From NCBI GenBank assembly GCA_003635315.1, contig PYJD01000003.1:1-59620 (forward strand): a DNA stretch of 59,620 nucleotides, written 5' to 3'. This document shows positions 15,019-24,744 of this stretch, in pieces. The stretch's first letter is position 1, and every line of letters starts with the position of its first letter. The notes below the pieces were generated by a model, which ran no database searches, was not told where the DNA came from, and worked only from the letters and a program-made list of their open reading frames with translations. The position numbers were made by a program, and so were the translations under genes. This DNA is from Candidatus Poribacteria bacterium. Lineage in GTDB: Bacteria > Poribacteria > WGA-4E > WGA-3G.

Positions 15019-18000
15019 TTACCGAAAGACTTCATCAAGTCGCCAAACGAGATTAAGTGCCTCTGACCAACCTGTTTTGGCAAAAAGGTCTAATAGATTC
15101 AGCAGGCTTTCCAAACAATCTTCGTCGTCCCTGACCAAATCCCGATGGTCCGCAAGGACAATCTCAACTAATTTTACAACATCCTCAACTGCCAGTGGCT
15201 CAAGATTGTAACCAAAACGTTCGCTTGATGTTGCTACATCACCAGCTAAAATTATAACTTTCTTAGGATCGAAATTGAGAAAATTGGTCAATAGTTTTAT
15301 AAAATGGTGTGCTGTCGGTGCAAACATAAGACCGTTTTCGCTATCATTTGCAAAATCCACTATCTGTTGCATTAATGGGTAGACTTCATTGAAAATTAGA
15401 CAATGTATGTCTTTATCTTCATTTTCTTCAGCCGGTTTGGTATCATTGTTATCCTTATGTGGGAATGTAAAGTAAAGACTTGTAATAATTTGGTCAAGAA
15501 CTGAGTAAGTATTTCGCAATTCTTGTTCAACTTTTTCAGTTCTCTGTTCCTTAAATGTAGAACCTAACGCATTCATTGCAGGAATAATTGCTGTAACTAT
15601 ACTATTGAGTAAGCTAATTGCACGTATTAGATTATCTTGAAAATCTGTATCTTTAGCACGTCTTGGATCAATATAACCCTTAATAATCTTTTCTACAAAG
15701 CGGGTAAGGAGATTGGCATATTTAACTGGATCATTCAAGTATTCTTCATCAATTGTGGATAATGCCCAGTGATTTTGTCGTACAATGGCTAAACCTATTA
15801 TAAGAAAACTAAACGGATCATAAGTGCCCATTTTCTGTTGTGGTAAGGGAGTTTTCTTAAGAATTTTTGACATAACCTGTACTGTATTTTCGTCATTATC
15901 TGTTGTTGGTTGTAATACATGAGTTAATGCAGAATAAAGACATTCTTGAACGATAAGATTACTTTCAATTTCAGCTCTCCTGTTAATAATTGCCCAGAAC
16001 CTATTGGGTTCTTTTTTATAGATATTTGGTAAATACATTGCAGTAATCATTCTAACAGAAGGAACTTTATCGTCTGCTAACTTTTCAATTATGTATAATA
16101 ATTCCAGATCATGTTTGTAAAAGAATATTCTCAGCAGTCCTTCAACAGCATAGTGTCGTGGTTGCGATGAATAACCTGGGGAATCGAAAGTATCATCTTT
16201 TTCTTTAGCCGGATCAGGCAACTTGTGTGAAGCCCCTTCAAGGAGTATACTACGACATAATTCAAGAGAATCTTCGTCAAGATTAACGGATAGTCTACCG
16301 AGTATTGCGGCAGACTCTGTTAACTTTCGCCAAAGTATATTTACCAACTCATCATCAGTATTTATTTTACCTTTTAAATTCTTATGGACTTCCCGTAACT
16401 TCGGAAGTATTAACCCTGCATCTTCTTGTGTTGGTTCTCTGTTCCGCCATTCAGTAATGAAATCTTCAAGGGAATCGGAAAAATCTTTTAATTTCTTATT
16501 TTCAGGTGTTGTTGTATCAACTCCTTTCTCTCTCAGCCATTTTTCTTCAGTTACTGTTTCAGAGTGAATAATAGGACTATCTGGTGAACGATTTTCAGGT
16601 AGATTGTTTTCTCGGTCCATATTTTCGCGAATTTGCTTTCCTTCACTGGTTGAAAGTAGATCAGGTGGTATTTGTGCAAGAAACAGATTCCTTTGATCCT
16701 CCAAATGTCTGACGAGATTCTCGTCAGTAGTCTCCAAAGGAAGTCCTACAAGATTTTCTTCAATCTGACGAAGTTGTTTAGGAGTGAATTCATAAGCAGC
16801 ATTTTTTAAGAAAAGTCCGTATTCGTAAGTAACTTCATGATGTTGTAGTACCGGTTTTGCCAAGCATAGCTCAAAAAGACGCGGTGCGAAAACATTGGGA
16901 AACTGGGATCCTGTTTTTAAAAGTCTTTTCCAGAAGAAAGCAGCTATTACATGGTCAATGAATTCCTCAAGTAGATTATCGAGAAGTGCGTGTTTTTCTA
17001 TATCTGCGGCTAATTCTGAAATGTATTCAAACAGGAAATCCACCATTTCAATTGGTTCATCGGTAGAACTTCGGGAATCCCAAATATGACTATAGTCTTG
17101 CACAAAATTTGCTGTCTTTCCATTAAAATCAAAAGGATTATTTAATTCTTCTATTGTCATATCCTCTCTGGAAAACCTAAGAATATGTTCTTTAGCAATG
17201 ATGTAGTTCAAACATCGGATTGCGGCTCGTGTTGCATAGATAGGTTTTTCTTGCAGAAATTGAGGGAAATGCTTAACCAAACGATATTGACACATGCCAA
17301 AATCTTGGCTCCGATAGGTAGTTATAGGTAAAATTTGTCCGCCGCGTCGTGTCTCTCCCTCACTGTCAAATTGGTGTGAAAAAGTAGTAAAATATATTGA
17401 AATGGCAAATTCTGGGTCATGTCTAAATATACTGTCAACATTGTCAGTCAACCAAGATAGAAATCCGATTGGGAAATTCTCTTCACTTGTCAGTTGTAAA
17501 ACTTTTTGTAGTAATGCATATGATTCTTCAATATTCGTATGATATGTTTTTGCAACAAGTGGTACTGCCCACCGTCCTCCAAACCGATTATACCAGTCGT
17601 CCGTTTTCGATTCTCTCTCTTGCCAAACCCATTCAAGCAATCGACGGCCAATACGTCCACAAGTATCTATTACATCTGGGTCTGTTGTTTTCTCAAGTAT
17701 ATCTGTTGTTAGATTTGCCAAATCCCAAGCAAAGTCAACGTTCAGATACTCCGATACTTGTTCACAGAAGTCAATCCAAGGTTTTTCACGTTTTATTTGT
17801 AGGGTCTGTAGTGCCTGAAAGAGTCTTGTTATTGCCTCCTCAGCAATAGGTTCTCTGTTCTGAAGTTCTTGTATCAGTGGTTTCAGTTGTTCAATTTCTC
17901 GTGCTTCATTTGCAATTACGCTTGTCGGGATCAAACGCGCGACGAGGCGCAGGTGTACAGACTGCTCACTTTGTAAAATATGCCAGAAAACCCGCCAAAA

Positions 18001-19671
18001 ATATCTTGCATCTTCATAATACCAAAGACGTGTAAAAAAATATGTAAGACTTGGTCTGAGAAAGATTGGACGCGAGGGATCTTCTGTGATAAATTCTTCA
18101 AGTTGTTTAGGTTCGTCATCATCAATGAGCAAAACGCTTATTGCGTAGTCAAAGAGGATGTTATGAGAAAAAGCGATCCTTTGTCCAGTTGAGGAAACTC
18201 TTGCCAATATTTCATCGCTAAGTAGATCGTCCAATGCTGTTTGATTTAAAGATTTACCGATATTGATTTGTCTTATGCTTAATGAACATTGTTTAACCAT
18301 CTCTCGTGCAATTCCATCAAGAACGGACAAACGGTCAAATTCATTGTCAGCGGACACTATTCGTCTTTGCCAGAATAGGTCAAATAACTGTGCTTCTGAA
18401 CGTATCTGACTTAAAGAGTTTAAATCCTCATCTGATAAGTTCATTAGTATTTTTTCCAATAGCCAGAGATTGAAAGGATTAGTTAATACTTTCTCTTTGA
18501 ATTCGTCAGAACCATTGTCGTAAATAGAATTTGGACATCCAATTTGAACTAAAGCTTGTAGTATTTCGTCCTCAGTGAAGGACGGAATTGTGAAGTGCCG
18601 ACATGATATATCTTTGCTCTGGTATTCTGTATCATCAGAATTACCAAACAAATCTAAAAGTTCTTGCGATTTCATAGCATCATAAGTGCGAACAGTAACT
18701 ACAACAGTCCAATTTTCTAGCTCCTGAATTGCACGTTTAATTAAGATAAGGAAGTTTTTTCGTTTTCTTTCATCTCTTGCGGCATCAAATCCATCAAACA
18801 ATAGTATAGCCTTGTTATCAGAAACAGGAACAGATTTTAAACCTTCAATCAGATCACCGCGAAATGATAATCCATCCGACCACTCATTAGTATCACTGTT
18901 ACCGAGAAGATCAATGGATAGAAGAAGGTGTGGTATATCTTGTGATTGTAAATGGTTGTGAAGTTCTTTAAGTAAGTGCGTTTTTCCAACACCCGGACTC
19001 CCAATTACCAAGCCGTTTCCTTGCGATACAAAGTGAAATAAATCAGTTCGTAATTTCTCCCGTTGTATATTAATCTTACTCGTTCCTTGGTTACTACCTG
19101 ACGTTTTATTTGCATAATCTATCCAATCCATTATATCCTTTGGTGTATTATGTATATTTTCTCCGAAATTGTCCTCAAGTAATTTTTCTATTTCCCGTAA
19201 CTTTGCCAAAGGAAATCCAGAGATCTCTTTTAATAAATCATTATAATCGAGTATATCATTGTCTATATTAAATGAGAATTTATCTTGGATGATACAATCA
19301 AATTTTACGCGATAAGATTTTTGTTTTTCAGTCAAAATATAGATCATGAGACGATCATATTCTTTGTAAAGTTCGGATTTAACAAATTGTGTTAATGTAT
19401 CTTTTATTTTTTGAGATCTGGGATCAGATGTAATTTGATATGCTGTTTTCGTTTTTTTATCTCCTAAATCTATTGCAGGAAAATTTACTTGTTCCGTTCT
19501 ATTGAGATTATTTAAATCTGTATATCCAAATATTACGGAAAACAATGGAATGAGCATATCCTCAGATATGCTGTTAATGTCCAGCATGTTCATTGCTGAT
19601 GCACCTTTTACTTCAACAACAAATCTTGACATCAATGCATTTATTCTATTTAGAGTATCTTGAGTTTTCAC
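15019..19671 (-). CDS. SMEK-domain STAND-type NTPase, putative defence sensor
   Basis: A 1550-residue multidomain protein. Residues about 1-130 look like the SMEK N-terminal domain (INALMSRFVVEVKGASAMN, DLGDKKTKTAYQITSDPRS). A P-loop NTPase follows: Walker A GSPGVGKT at 224-231, Walker B AILLFDGFD with D303, and a VVVTVRTYD strand typical of STAND ATPases. From about residue 520 to the end it is helical and resembles repeat-type sensor regions. The start is GTG at 19671 with a strong GAGGAG 6 bases upstream. It lies 135 bases after a SIR2 gene on the same strand. Known SIR2-STAND defence proteins sense phage and deplete NAD+; that role here is inferred. Confidence 0.82.
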   Translation of the reverse strand: MKTQDTLNRINALMSRFVVEVKGASAMNMLDINSISEDMLIPLFSVIFGYTDLNNLNRTEQVNFPAIDLGDKKTKTAYQITSDPRSQKIKDTLTQFVKSELYKEYDRLMIYILTEKQKSYRVKFDCIIQDKFSFNIDNDILDYNDLLKEISGFPLAKLREIEKLLEDNFGENIHNTPKDIMDWIDYANKTSGSNQGTSKINIQREKLRTDLFHFVSQGNGLVIGSPGVGKTHLLKELHNHLQSQDIPHLLLSIDLLGNSDTNEWSDGLSFRGDLIEGLKSVPVSDNKAILLFDGFDAARDERKRKNFLILIKRAIQELENWTVVVTVRTYDAMKSQELLDLFGNSDDTEYQSKDISCRHFTIPSFTEDEILQALVQIGCPNSIYDNGSDEFKEKVLTNPFNLWLLEKILMNLSDEDLNSLSQIRSEAQLFDLFWQRRIVSADNEFDRLSVLDGIAREMVKQCSLSIRQINIGKSLNQTALDDLLSDEILARVSSTGQRIAFSHNILFDYAISVLLIDDDEPKQLEEFITEDPSRPIFLRPSLTYFFTRLWYYEDARYFWRVFWHILQSEQSVHLRLVARLIPTSVIANEAREIEQLKPLIQELQNREPIAEEAITRLFQALQTLQIKREKPWIDFCEQVSEYLNVDFAWDLANLTTDILEKTTDPDVIDTCGRIGRRLLEWVWQERESKTDDWYNRFGGRWAVPLVAKTYHTNIEESYALLQKVLQLTSEENFPIGFLSWLTDNVDSIFRHDPEFAISIYFTTFSHQFDSEGETRRGGQILPITTYRSQDFGMCQYRLVKHFPQFLQEKPIYATRAAIRCLNYIIAKEHILRFSREDMTIEELNNPFDFNGKTANFVQDYSHIWDSRSSTDEPIEMVDFLFEYISELAADIEKHALLDNLLEEFIDHVIAAFFWKRLLKTGSQFPNVFAPRLFELCLAKPVLQHHEVTYEYGLFLKNAAYEFTPKQLRQIEENLVGLPLETTDENLVRHLEDQRNLFLAQIPPDLLSTSEGKQIRENMDRENNLPENRSPDSPIIHSETVTEEKWLREKGVDTTTPENKKLKDFSDSLEDFITEWRNREPTQEDAGLILPKLREVHKNLKGKINTDDELVNILWRKLTESAAILGRLSVNLDEDSLELCRSILLEGASHKLPDPAKEKDDTFDSPGYSSQPRHYAVEGLLRIFFYKHDLELLYIIEKLADDKVPSVRMITAMYLPNIYKKEPNRFWAIINRRAEIESNLIVQECLYSALTHVLQPTTDNDENTVQVMSKILKKTPLPQQKMGTYDPFSFLIIGLAIVRQNHWALSTIDEEYLNDPVKYANLLTRFVEKIIKGYIDPRRAKDTDFQDNLIRAISLLNSIVTAIIPAMNALGSTFKEQRTEKVEQELRNTYSVLDQIITSLYFTFPHKDNNDTKPAEENEDKDIHCLIFNEVYPLMQQIVDFANDSENGLMFAPTAHHFIKLLTNFLNFDPKKVIILAGDVATSSERFGYNLEPLAVEDVVKLVEIVLADHRDLVRDDEDCLESLLNLLDLFAKTGWSEALNLVWRLDEVFR

Positions 19672-19806
19672 TTTAAACTCCTCTATTAAACTATTGATTT
19701 TTTAATTAGGATTGCTGACAAAAAGTATCATAGTATTTCTTCTCTAACAACAAATCGTAATTGTTGGGTTAACAACCTCAGGATGTTATAGAAATAAATT
19801 TTGACA

Positions 19807-20898
19807 TTACGCCGATCCAGATGCATTTGGTAGATCTGAACGTATAGATTCATAGGGAGTCGGAACATCTAACTCCTCTGCAATTTCATGTATGATATCC
19901 GCTAAACCTTGATGCTTACCATCAGTATCGAGATAAAATAAAGTTTCAATACCATAATCTCTCATAATTCTCTCTGCTTTCAATCTAGCTTGTGAAGCCC
20001 TGGAATTATCAGATGAGATACTCATAATCGCAAAATGAATACGTTTGTTCCATACCCATAAATCCTTACCCACAATTTCCAGCATTTTGTTGAAATACGG
20101 ATCGTCCATGCTAAAACCTACAAAAATGACTCTTCGGGTTGCTAAAACTGCCCACAATATTTTTCTATGAAGTGTCCACACTTCTTTAATATTTTCCTGA
20201 TTACTACCTTCTGTCTTGCTACCTTCTTGAACATACAAACCATAAGTTTCAATATAGTCATTGGAACTTAAAATGATCTTGTCAGGATATTTATAAATTC
20301 CATGAAGATGTGCAATCCGTTGCGGTAAATGTGGGTCATTATATCTGGCTAATAAGAATTGATGAATATACCTCGGAGCATCTTGTCCTATTACCAAAGG
20401 TTGTTCATCCACCTTAGTGCTCTCTTCTCGATTTAACTGTGCTTCCAGTTTTTTCGCCGACAACGCATCTTCAAGGACAGTATCGTAATTTGTAGTCAAA
20501 ATCCCTCTTACTGGAAGGTTAACAAGCAGTCTATGGAAATCATCAGAACGTTGGGGTTTTGATTCAAAGATCTCACTCAGTCTATCGTAGTATATGCCAA
20601 GATCATCGTTCCTTTTTTCTTTTATGTAAGATTTGATATCTTCAGCATACTCTAACGGTTTCGCTGTTCGCTTTTCTTCGTTCTTTTCAAAGTCCCCACA
20701 TTGGATAGCTAAACTTTCTAAGTTGGTCAATAGACCATCCCAAGTTACATAGGACAAACGTGCACTACTTCCTGCACCAACTAAAAGCATCGCTTCACCT
20801 GATTCAAGAAGTTCAATCAACCGGCTTTTACGCTTTTCATTCTCATCACGTTCTTTAGGTGTAAAAACTTCGGGTAAAATGGTTTCTTGGTTGTTCAT
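19807..20898 (-). CDS. SIR2-family protein, putative NAD+-depleting effector
   Basis: A 363-residue SIR2-like protein. NAD-binding and catalytic features are present: LLVGAGSSARLS (residues 38-49), GILTTNYDT with N137, HLHG with the likely catalytic H199, and FVGFSMDDPYFN near the C-terminus. In defence systems such domains hydrolyse NAD+ when activated. The start is taken as ATG at 20898, since the longer TTG-started frame (to 20997) adds a hydrophobic stretch not typical of the family; neither start has a good ribosome binding site. It is the first gene of a two-gene unit with the SMEK-STAND protein. No membrane segment is seen. Confidence 0.82.
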   Translation of the reverse strand: MNNQETILPEVFTPKERDENEKRKSRLIELLESGEAMLLVGAGSSARLSYVTWDGLLTNLESLAIQCGDFEKNEEKRTAKPLEYAEDIKSYIKEKRNDDLGIYYDRLSEIFESKPQRSDDFHRLLVNLPVRGILTTNYDTVLEDALSAKKLEAQLNREESTKVDEQPLVIGQDAPRYIHQFLLARYNDPHLPQRIAHLHGIYKYPDKIILSSNDYIETYGLYVQEGSKTEGSNQENIKEVWTLHRKILWAVLATRRVIFVGFSMDDPYFNKMLEIVGKDLWVWNKRIHFAIMSISSDNSRASQARLKAERIMRDYGIETLFYLDTDGKHQGLADIIHEIAEELDVPTPYESIRSDLPNASGSA

Positions 20899-21054
20899 AT
20901 AAAAGCGTAAAATTATGATAAAGTAATCAGTGAAAATGCTATTGTGTTCGTGGCAATCTATTGTTAAAATGTTAACACAATTTAGCGTAGAAGCCAAGAA
21001 AATATGGGATGTCGAACAGAACTATTCAGTTTTCAAGTTTTTTAGGTTAAAAGC

Positions 21055-21089
21055 GGAGAGTCGTGTCCTAGAGGACGTTCCTACAGAAG
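21055..21089. repeat. Partial member of the GTAGGA repeat family
   Basis: GGAGAGTCGTGTCC...GGACGTTCCTACAGAAG ends in the same CTACAGAAG word as the repeat at 6569-6642. The opposite arm is missing, so this is a half copy. Confidence 0.45.
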
Positions 21090-21157
21090 AATATATATGA
21101 TCAATAGATGAAACTTTTGGGAGAACTTAATGGCTCTGGTCAAACACATTTTAGTTT

Positions 21158-21427
21158 TCAAGGTTTTATTCTCCAAATACCACGTTCTGGATTTTCTATT
21201 AAACCATCAGCTTGTAGATGTTCCATCGCACGATTGGCATAACGATATAGCTTACTTTCGCTTAGCGTTTCTGCACGTATTCCACCTAAGCCTTCAGAGA
21301 GTTCCGCATCTGTTAGATTTAATCGAAAGGTAAGCTCAACCATAAGAGTCATCCTTTCCCATTCCTTCTCTGGCTTACCAAGTATATCAATAATCTTCAG
21401 AGCAACACAGACATCAGGACACAACAA
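21158..21427 (-). CDS. Mrr N-terminal-like winged-helix protein, short or truncated
   Basis: An 89-codon TTG-started frame that resembles the N-terminal winged-helix domain of Mrr-type restriction enzymes: VALKIIDILGKPEKEWERM, then LTDAELSEGL, YRYANRAMEHLQADGLIE, and the typical RGIWRI end. It stops exactly where the Mrr nuclease domain would follow. The upstream part has no ATG and no ribosome binding site, so it is probably a remnant, though stand-alone versions exist. It lies inside the defence-like island on the same strand as the SIR2 operon. Confidence 0.45.
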   Translation of the reverse strand: MLCPDVCVALKIIDILGKPEKEWERMTLMVELTFRLNLTDAELSEGLGGIRAETLSESKLYRYANRAMEHLQADGLIENPERGIWRIKP

Positions 21428-21875
21428 TGATACCTTGTATTTTCTTCAGATTATGATCCAGCATCATTGTGCCGTGTCCTACCCAATAGTTATGACTTAT
21501 TTCAAGTCCCATTTTTTGCACCGTCAGCACGGCAATATAGAATGGAAACGGTACATTTAACAATTATCATGCGTTACACCTTTGGAAAGAGTTGATTTAC
21601 TGCCTGTGTCAGTTCTCTATCTTTCACGAATGTCTTTTGATGCCGTTTCAGAATTGCTGCCTTTATATTCTCTGTGTGATTTGATTTTTTGGAGGGAAGT
21701 ATTTATTTTGAGGGTTTTACACGACTAATGATTTGAACAGACAGTACGATTGCCCTCTATATCATACAACTTGCTCCTTACTTTAATCTATGATAACATT
21801 TTGCAAAAAACCAAGTTATCTTTTTTCTATTAACCACATATGTTATCTAAGATATTGTAAAGTGAGGTTATTTGA
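21428..21875. other. Decayed region with minus-strand coding traces
   Basis: No intact gene. On the minus strand short open stretches look coding: one of about 49 codons ends near 21418 (with IAVLTVQKMGLEISHNYWVG) and another near 21620-21700 (KRHQKTFVKDRELTQAV). They are in different frames and interrupted by stops. I could not name the ancestral gene. Confidence 0.35.
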
Positions 21876-22649
21876 ATGTCTTGTCCTCGTTGTAAACATG
21901 AACACTGTGTCAAAAATGGTAAAGTTGAAGGAAAACAACGACATAAATGTAAGAGTTGCGGGTTCCAATTTACACGACTCACCCCAAAAGGGTATCCACT
22001 TCAATTGCGTATTTTATCTGTATTTCTGTATTGCCGTGGGTTGTCAATGAATGCGATTGCTAACATGTTATCTGTATCCACTCCTACTATCTTACGATGG
22101 ATACGGCAGTTTGGTATGCAACACACACAACCGCCAGAACCACCAGAAGGTGCTGTTGTTGTTTTAGAACTTGATGAGATGTGGCACTATCTAAAAAAAA
22201 CGAAAGTTGTGGATTTGGAAAGTTTTGTGTCGTGATATAGGAGAACTCATCGATTAGGAATGTGGTGATCGGGATAAAGCAACGTTGAAAAACTACTCAG
22301 CAAGTTATCCAAATGACAAGTAAAGTTATATTATACAGACGATTGGCATGCGTATAAAGCTGTTATTCCAGAAAACCTGTTAGTCCAGAGTAAGAAAGAG
22401 ACACATCGCATTGAGCGTAATAACAACCTTATGCGATATTGGTTTGGCAGATGTAAGCGTAAATCAATCATTGTTTCAAAAAGTGTAGAAATGGTAGACA
22501 TAACAATTGCCTTGTTCGCCAAATTCAGAGTAAATGGTTCAATCTTTGACATTTTCGAAAAGACACATAACTATCAAATATCATTAGTTAGGGAATACCC
22601 TCTTCTAAAGGATAACCTCTTTCCAACTTTTTGTCTTGAAAAATCTTAA
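21876..22649 (+). pseudogene. IS1-like transposase, degenerate
   Basis: The first 105 codons give an InsA-like zinc ribbon (CPRCKHEHCVKNG, CKSCGFQFTR) and helix-turn-helix (MNAIANMLSVSTPTILRWIRQFG), then the first catalytic Asp in LELDEMWHYLKK. After an 8-A run at 22193-22200 the conserved sequence continues only in the +1 frame (RKLWIWKVLCRDIGELID), meets stop codons, and resumes in another frame (DWHAYKAVIPENLL, HRIERNNNLMRYW, SVEMVDITIALF). At least three lesions make it non-functional. IS1 itself uses A-run frameshifting, but the shift direction and later stops rule that out here. No terminal repeats recognised. Confidence 0.8.
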
Positions 22650-22798
22650 AACTGTCCAAACTATTGTATAATTTGATAAAAGTGTTTAATTTAAAAAAAG
22701 ACATCATAGAGTAATTCCGATGGGTATAAAAGCAATTTCATATGTAGCAACTTAGGTTCAATTAACAGACTGTGACCATAAATAACGGAGGAACAACA

Positions 22799-23305
22799 AT
22801 GTACAACAGCTTAAAACATTCTAATTGGTGGCGATATGTTGTAACCTTAATAATTGGCGGATTACTTGTCGCTTTTGGATATTTAATCGGTGATTCTGCG
22901 CCGAGTGTAAACGCACAAGAAGGTATAATGAGATTCGGCAGCATTATATGTAACGGACTTACCGTGTCTGACGGGAACCCTGAACATGGCTCGATATGGT
23001 TGGGAATTCTTGAAAAACGCCCCACGTTATTACTTTCAGATCATGCTGATTGGAACAAATCAAGTATTCAAGTAAAGATTGAAGTTAGATACGACCAAAA
23101 AAGCAAAACTAAAACTGCGATAGTAAGTCTATTGAATGGACATAGCGACGGTTCTCATATAAACTTAGTTGCTGGTACAGGCGAAACTGCGGGTATAGTG
23201 ATAGGCACTAAAAAACGAACCAATGATGGTATTGGTCTATGGGTTGGTTCTAAAGGCTCAAGACTAACGCTTGAGGGCGATCCGATCCAAACAAGATTTC
23301 GGTAA
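22799..23305 (+). CDS. Membrane-anchored or exported protein, unknown
   Basis: A 168-residue protein with one hydrophobic segment at about 14-32 (VVTLIIGGLLVAFGYLIG) followed by NAQEG, which could be a signal-peptidase site, and a mature part of short beta-like repeats (MRFGSIICNGLTVSDG, GSIWLGILEKRPTLLLSD, IVIGTKKRTNDGIGLWVG, SRLTLEGD). The ATG at 22799 has GGAGGA 6 bases upstream and is preferred over GTG at 22772. It is followed 15 bases later by a lipoprotein gene. No known family recognised. Confidence 0.6.
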   Translation: MYNSLKHSNWWRYVVTLIIGGLLVAFGYLIGDSAPSVNAQEGIMRFGSIICNGLTVSDGNPEHGSIWLGILEKRPTLLLSDHADWNKSSIQVKIEVRYDQKSKTKTAIVSLLNGHSDGSHINLVAGTGETAGIVIGTKKRTNDGIGLWVGSKGSRLTLEGDPIQTRFR

Positions 23306-23320
23306 AGTAAAGGAACAAAC

Positions 23321-23715
23321 ATGATTAAGCGATTTTTGATAATATTTATGGCATTCTCGCTTTTTGGTTGTGCATATAAGAGCACCAGCGAGATAATGAA
23401 TTCATGGATGGGATCACATATTTCACAGGTTATTCAAAGATGGGGACCACCTACGCAGATAACAGTGGATGGGGCTGGTGGTAATATTTATATTTGGCGA
23501 CCACATCCTATGGCACCACCATCGCCCACAATTCAAAAAAGCGGTGTTGTTCGTTGGAATGCCTTACTTCAGCAATATGAATATGTAGAAGAAACATCCC
23601 TAAGCAAACCTTAAACGAAACCATCCAGAGAATTGCGGTTGATATTCATAACAAAAGCTACAAGATGTTCTACGTGCGTCCTAATGGTATTATTTACCAT
23701 TGGCGTGCACAATAG
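23321..23715 (+). pseudogene. Small lipoprotein, C-terminus shifted out of frame
   Basis: The first frame (23321-23614, 97 residues) starts with a lipoprotein signal (FLIIFMAFSLFGC, lipobox Cys17) and a short SmpA/OmlA-like core: SHISQVIQRWGPPTQITVDG, then YIWR. It stops at 23612. The -1 frame continues for about 34 codons to a TAG at 23713-23715 and contains YKMFYVRPNGIIYHWRAQ, the sort of C-terminus expected for such proteins. I infer a recent frameshift; the short form may still be made as an outer-membrane-associated lipoprotein. Confidence 0.55.
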
Positions 23716-23833
23716 AGCAGGAAATGAACACATTGAAAAAGCATGTTAACTTCCCGCTCGCTGGGAAGTTAAGGTTGAGAATTATCACTTGTCGTGTATG
23801 ATTATCTAACCACAACTCAGAATAGGAATTAAT

Positions 23834-24517
23834 ATGGATCAGAAACTTGAAAAATGGGAAAAATGGCTTAAATCTATCCGTTATGAAGTGATGGATCTTG
23901 TCCGTAGTAAACACATCTTCTGGAAATTAGGAGATATTGTAAAAAACAACCCAAAAATTCAGAAGTCGAATTCGTTTTATGAGTTTGCCGGGGATACTTA
24001 TATTGCCTATAGTGTAATAGGTGTTCGTAGGCAAATCAAACCTCACAGAGATAGTATTTCATTTGTTGGATTGTTGCAGGAAATTGTAGAAATGCCTTGT
24101 GTACTTTCACGAGAACGTTTTGTCGCTCTATATGGAAAAGATTCACAATTGGAGGCTAATCACGATTTTGATCAATTCGCCTGCGCGGACGCAGAGCATA
24201 TTGAACCTAACTGGGTTAAACAGGATTTAGAGAAACTAAAGGGACTCGGACGTGAAGTAAAGAATTTCGCTGACAAACGGATTGCTCACTATGATAAGCA
24301 ACCGGTAGAAAATATCCCATCGTTCGGTGAGTTAGATGCATGTATAGATTTTCTTGCGGAACTCACAAAGAAATATTGGCTTCTGTTTAAGGGAACATCT
24401 ATAGAAATGTTGGTAATGCCGATAGTGGATTATTGGGATGAAATATTTCGTCAACCGTGGATACCTCCTGATGCACCTAACAAAATTATCGATCCAGATC
24501 CGTTAGGAATGTATTGA
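23834..24517 (+). CDS. AbiU2-like HEPN-domain protein
   Basis: A 227-residue helical protein resembling the AbiU2 group of HEPN proteins. The segment NFADKRIAHYDK (residues 145-156) carries the Arg and His arrangement seen at the HEPN active site, R149 and H152, followed by FGELDACIDFLAELTKKYW. HEPN proteins of this group are candidate RNases in toxin-antitoxin and abortive-infection modules. No nucleotidyltransferase partner lies beside it. It stands at the edge of the island holding the SIR2/STAND operon. The RxxH spacing is tighter than the common Rx4-6H, so nuclease activity is uncertain. Confidence 0.65.
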   Translation: MDQKLEKWEKWLKSIRYEVMDLVRSKHIFWKLGDIVKNNPKIQKSNSFYEFAGDTYIAYSVIGVRRQIKPHRDSISFVGLLQEIVEMPCVLSRERFVALYGKDSQLEANHDFDQFACADAEHIEPNWVKQDLEKLKGLGREVKNFADKRIAHYDKQPVENIPSFGELDACIDFLAELTKKYWLLFKGTSIEMLVMPIVDYWDEIFRQPWIPPDAPNKIIDPDPLGMY

Positions 24518-24744
24518 AAACGTGGTGTTGGGAAAGAAAAAGGTACGCTTAGAAGACTCACCTACGGGTTGGACATCTATCTAAAATCGCAAGATTATTA
24601 TTCTATATTGCTTAGTCATTCCCCAGGAATTCACTGTGGTTGCAAACCGCACCTAGGGGTGTGAGAAAGAGGAATTATATCGGTACGAACGATTCGTATT
24701 TATGAGATACACTGTCATTAGACTAACTCAATCATCCCACAACT

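Noticed and set aside
20899..20997. TTG-started N-terminal extension of the SIR2 protein
   Set aside because: It would add a hydrophobic stretch unlike the family; the ATG at 20898 fits better, though neither has a ribosome binding site.
22193..22200. Programmed frameshift in the IS1-like gene
   Set aside because: The conserved frame after the A run is +1, and more stops and another shift follow, so it is decay.
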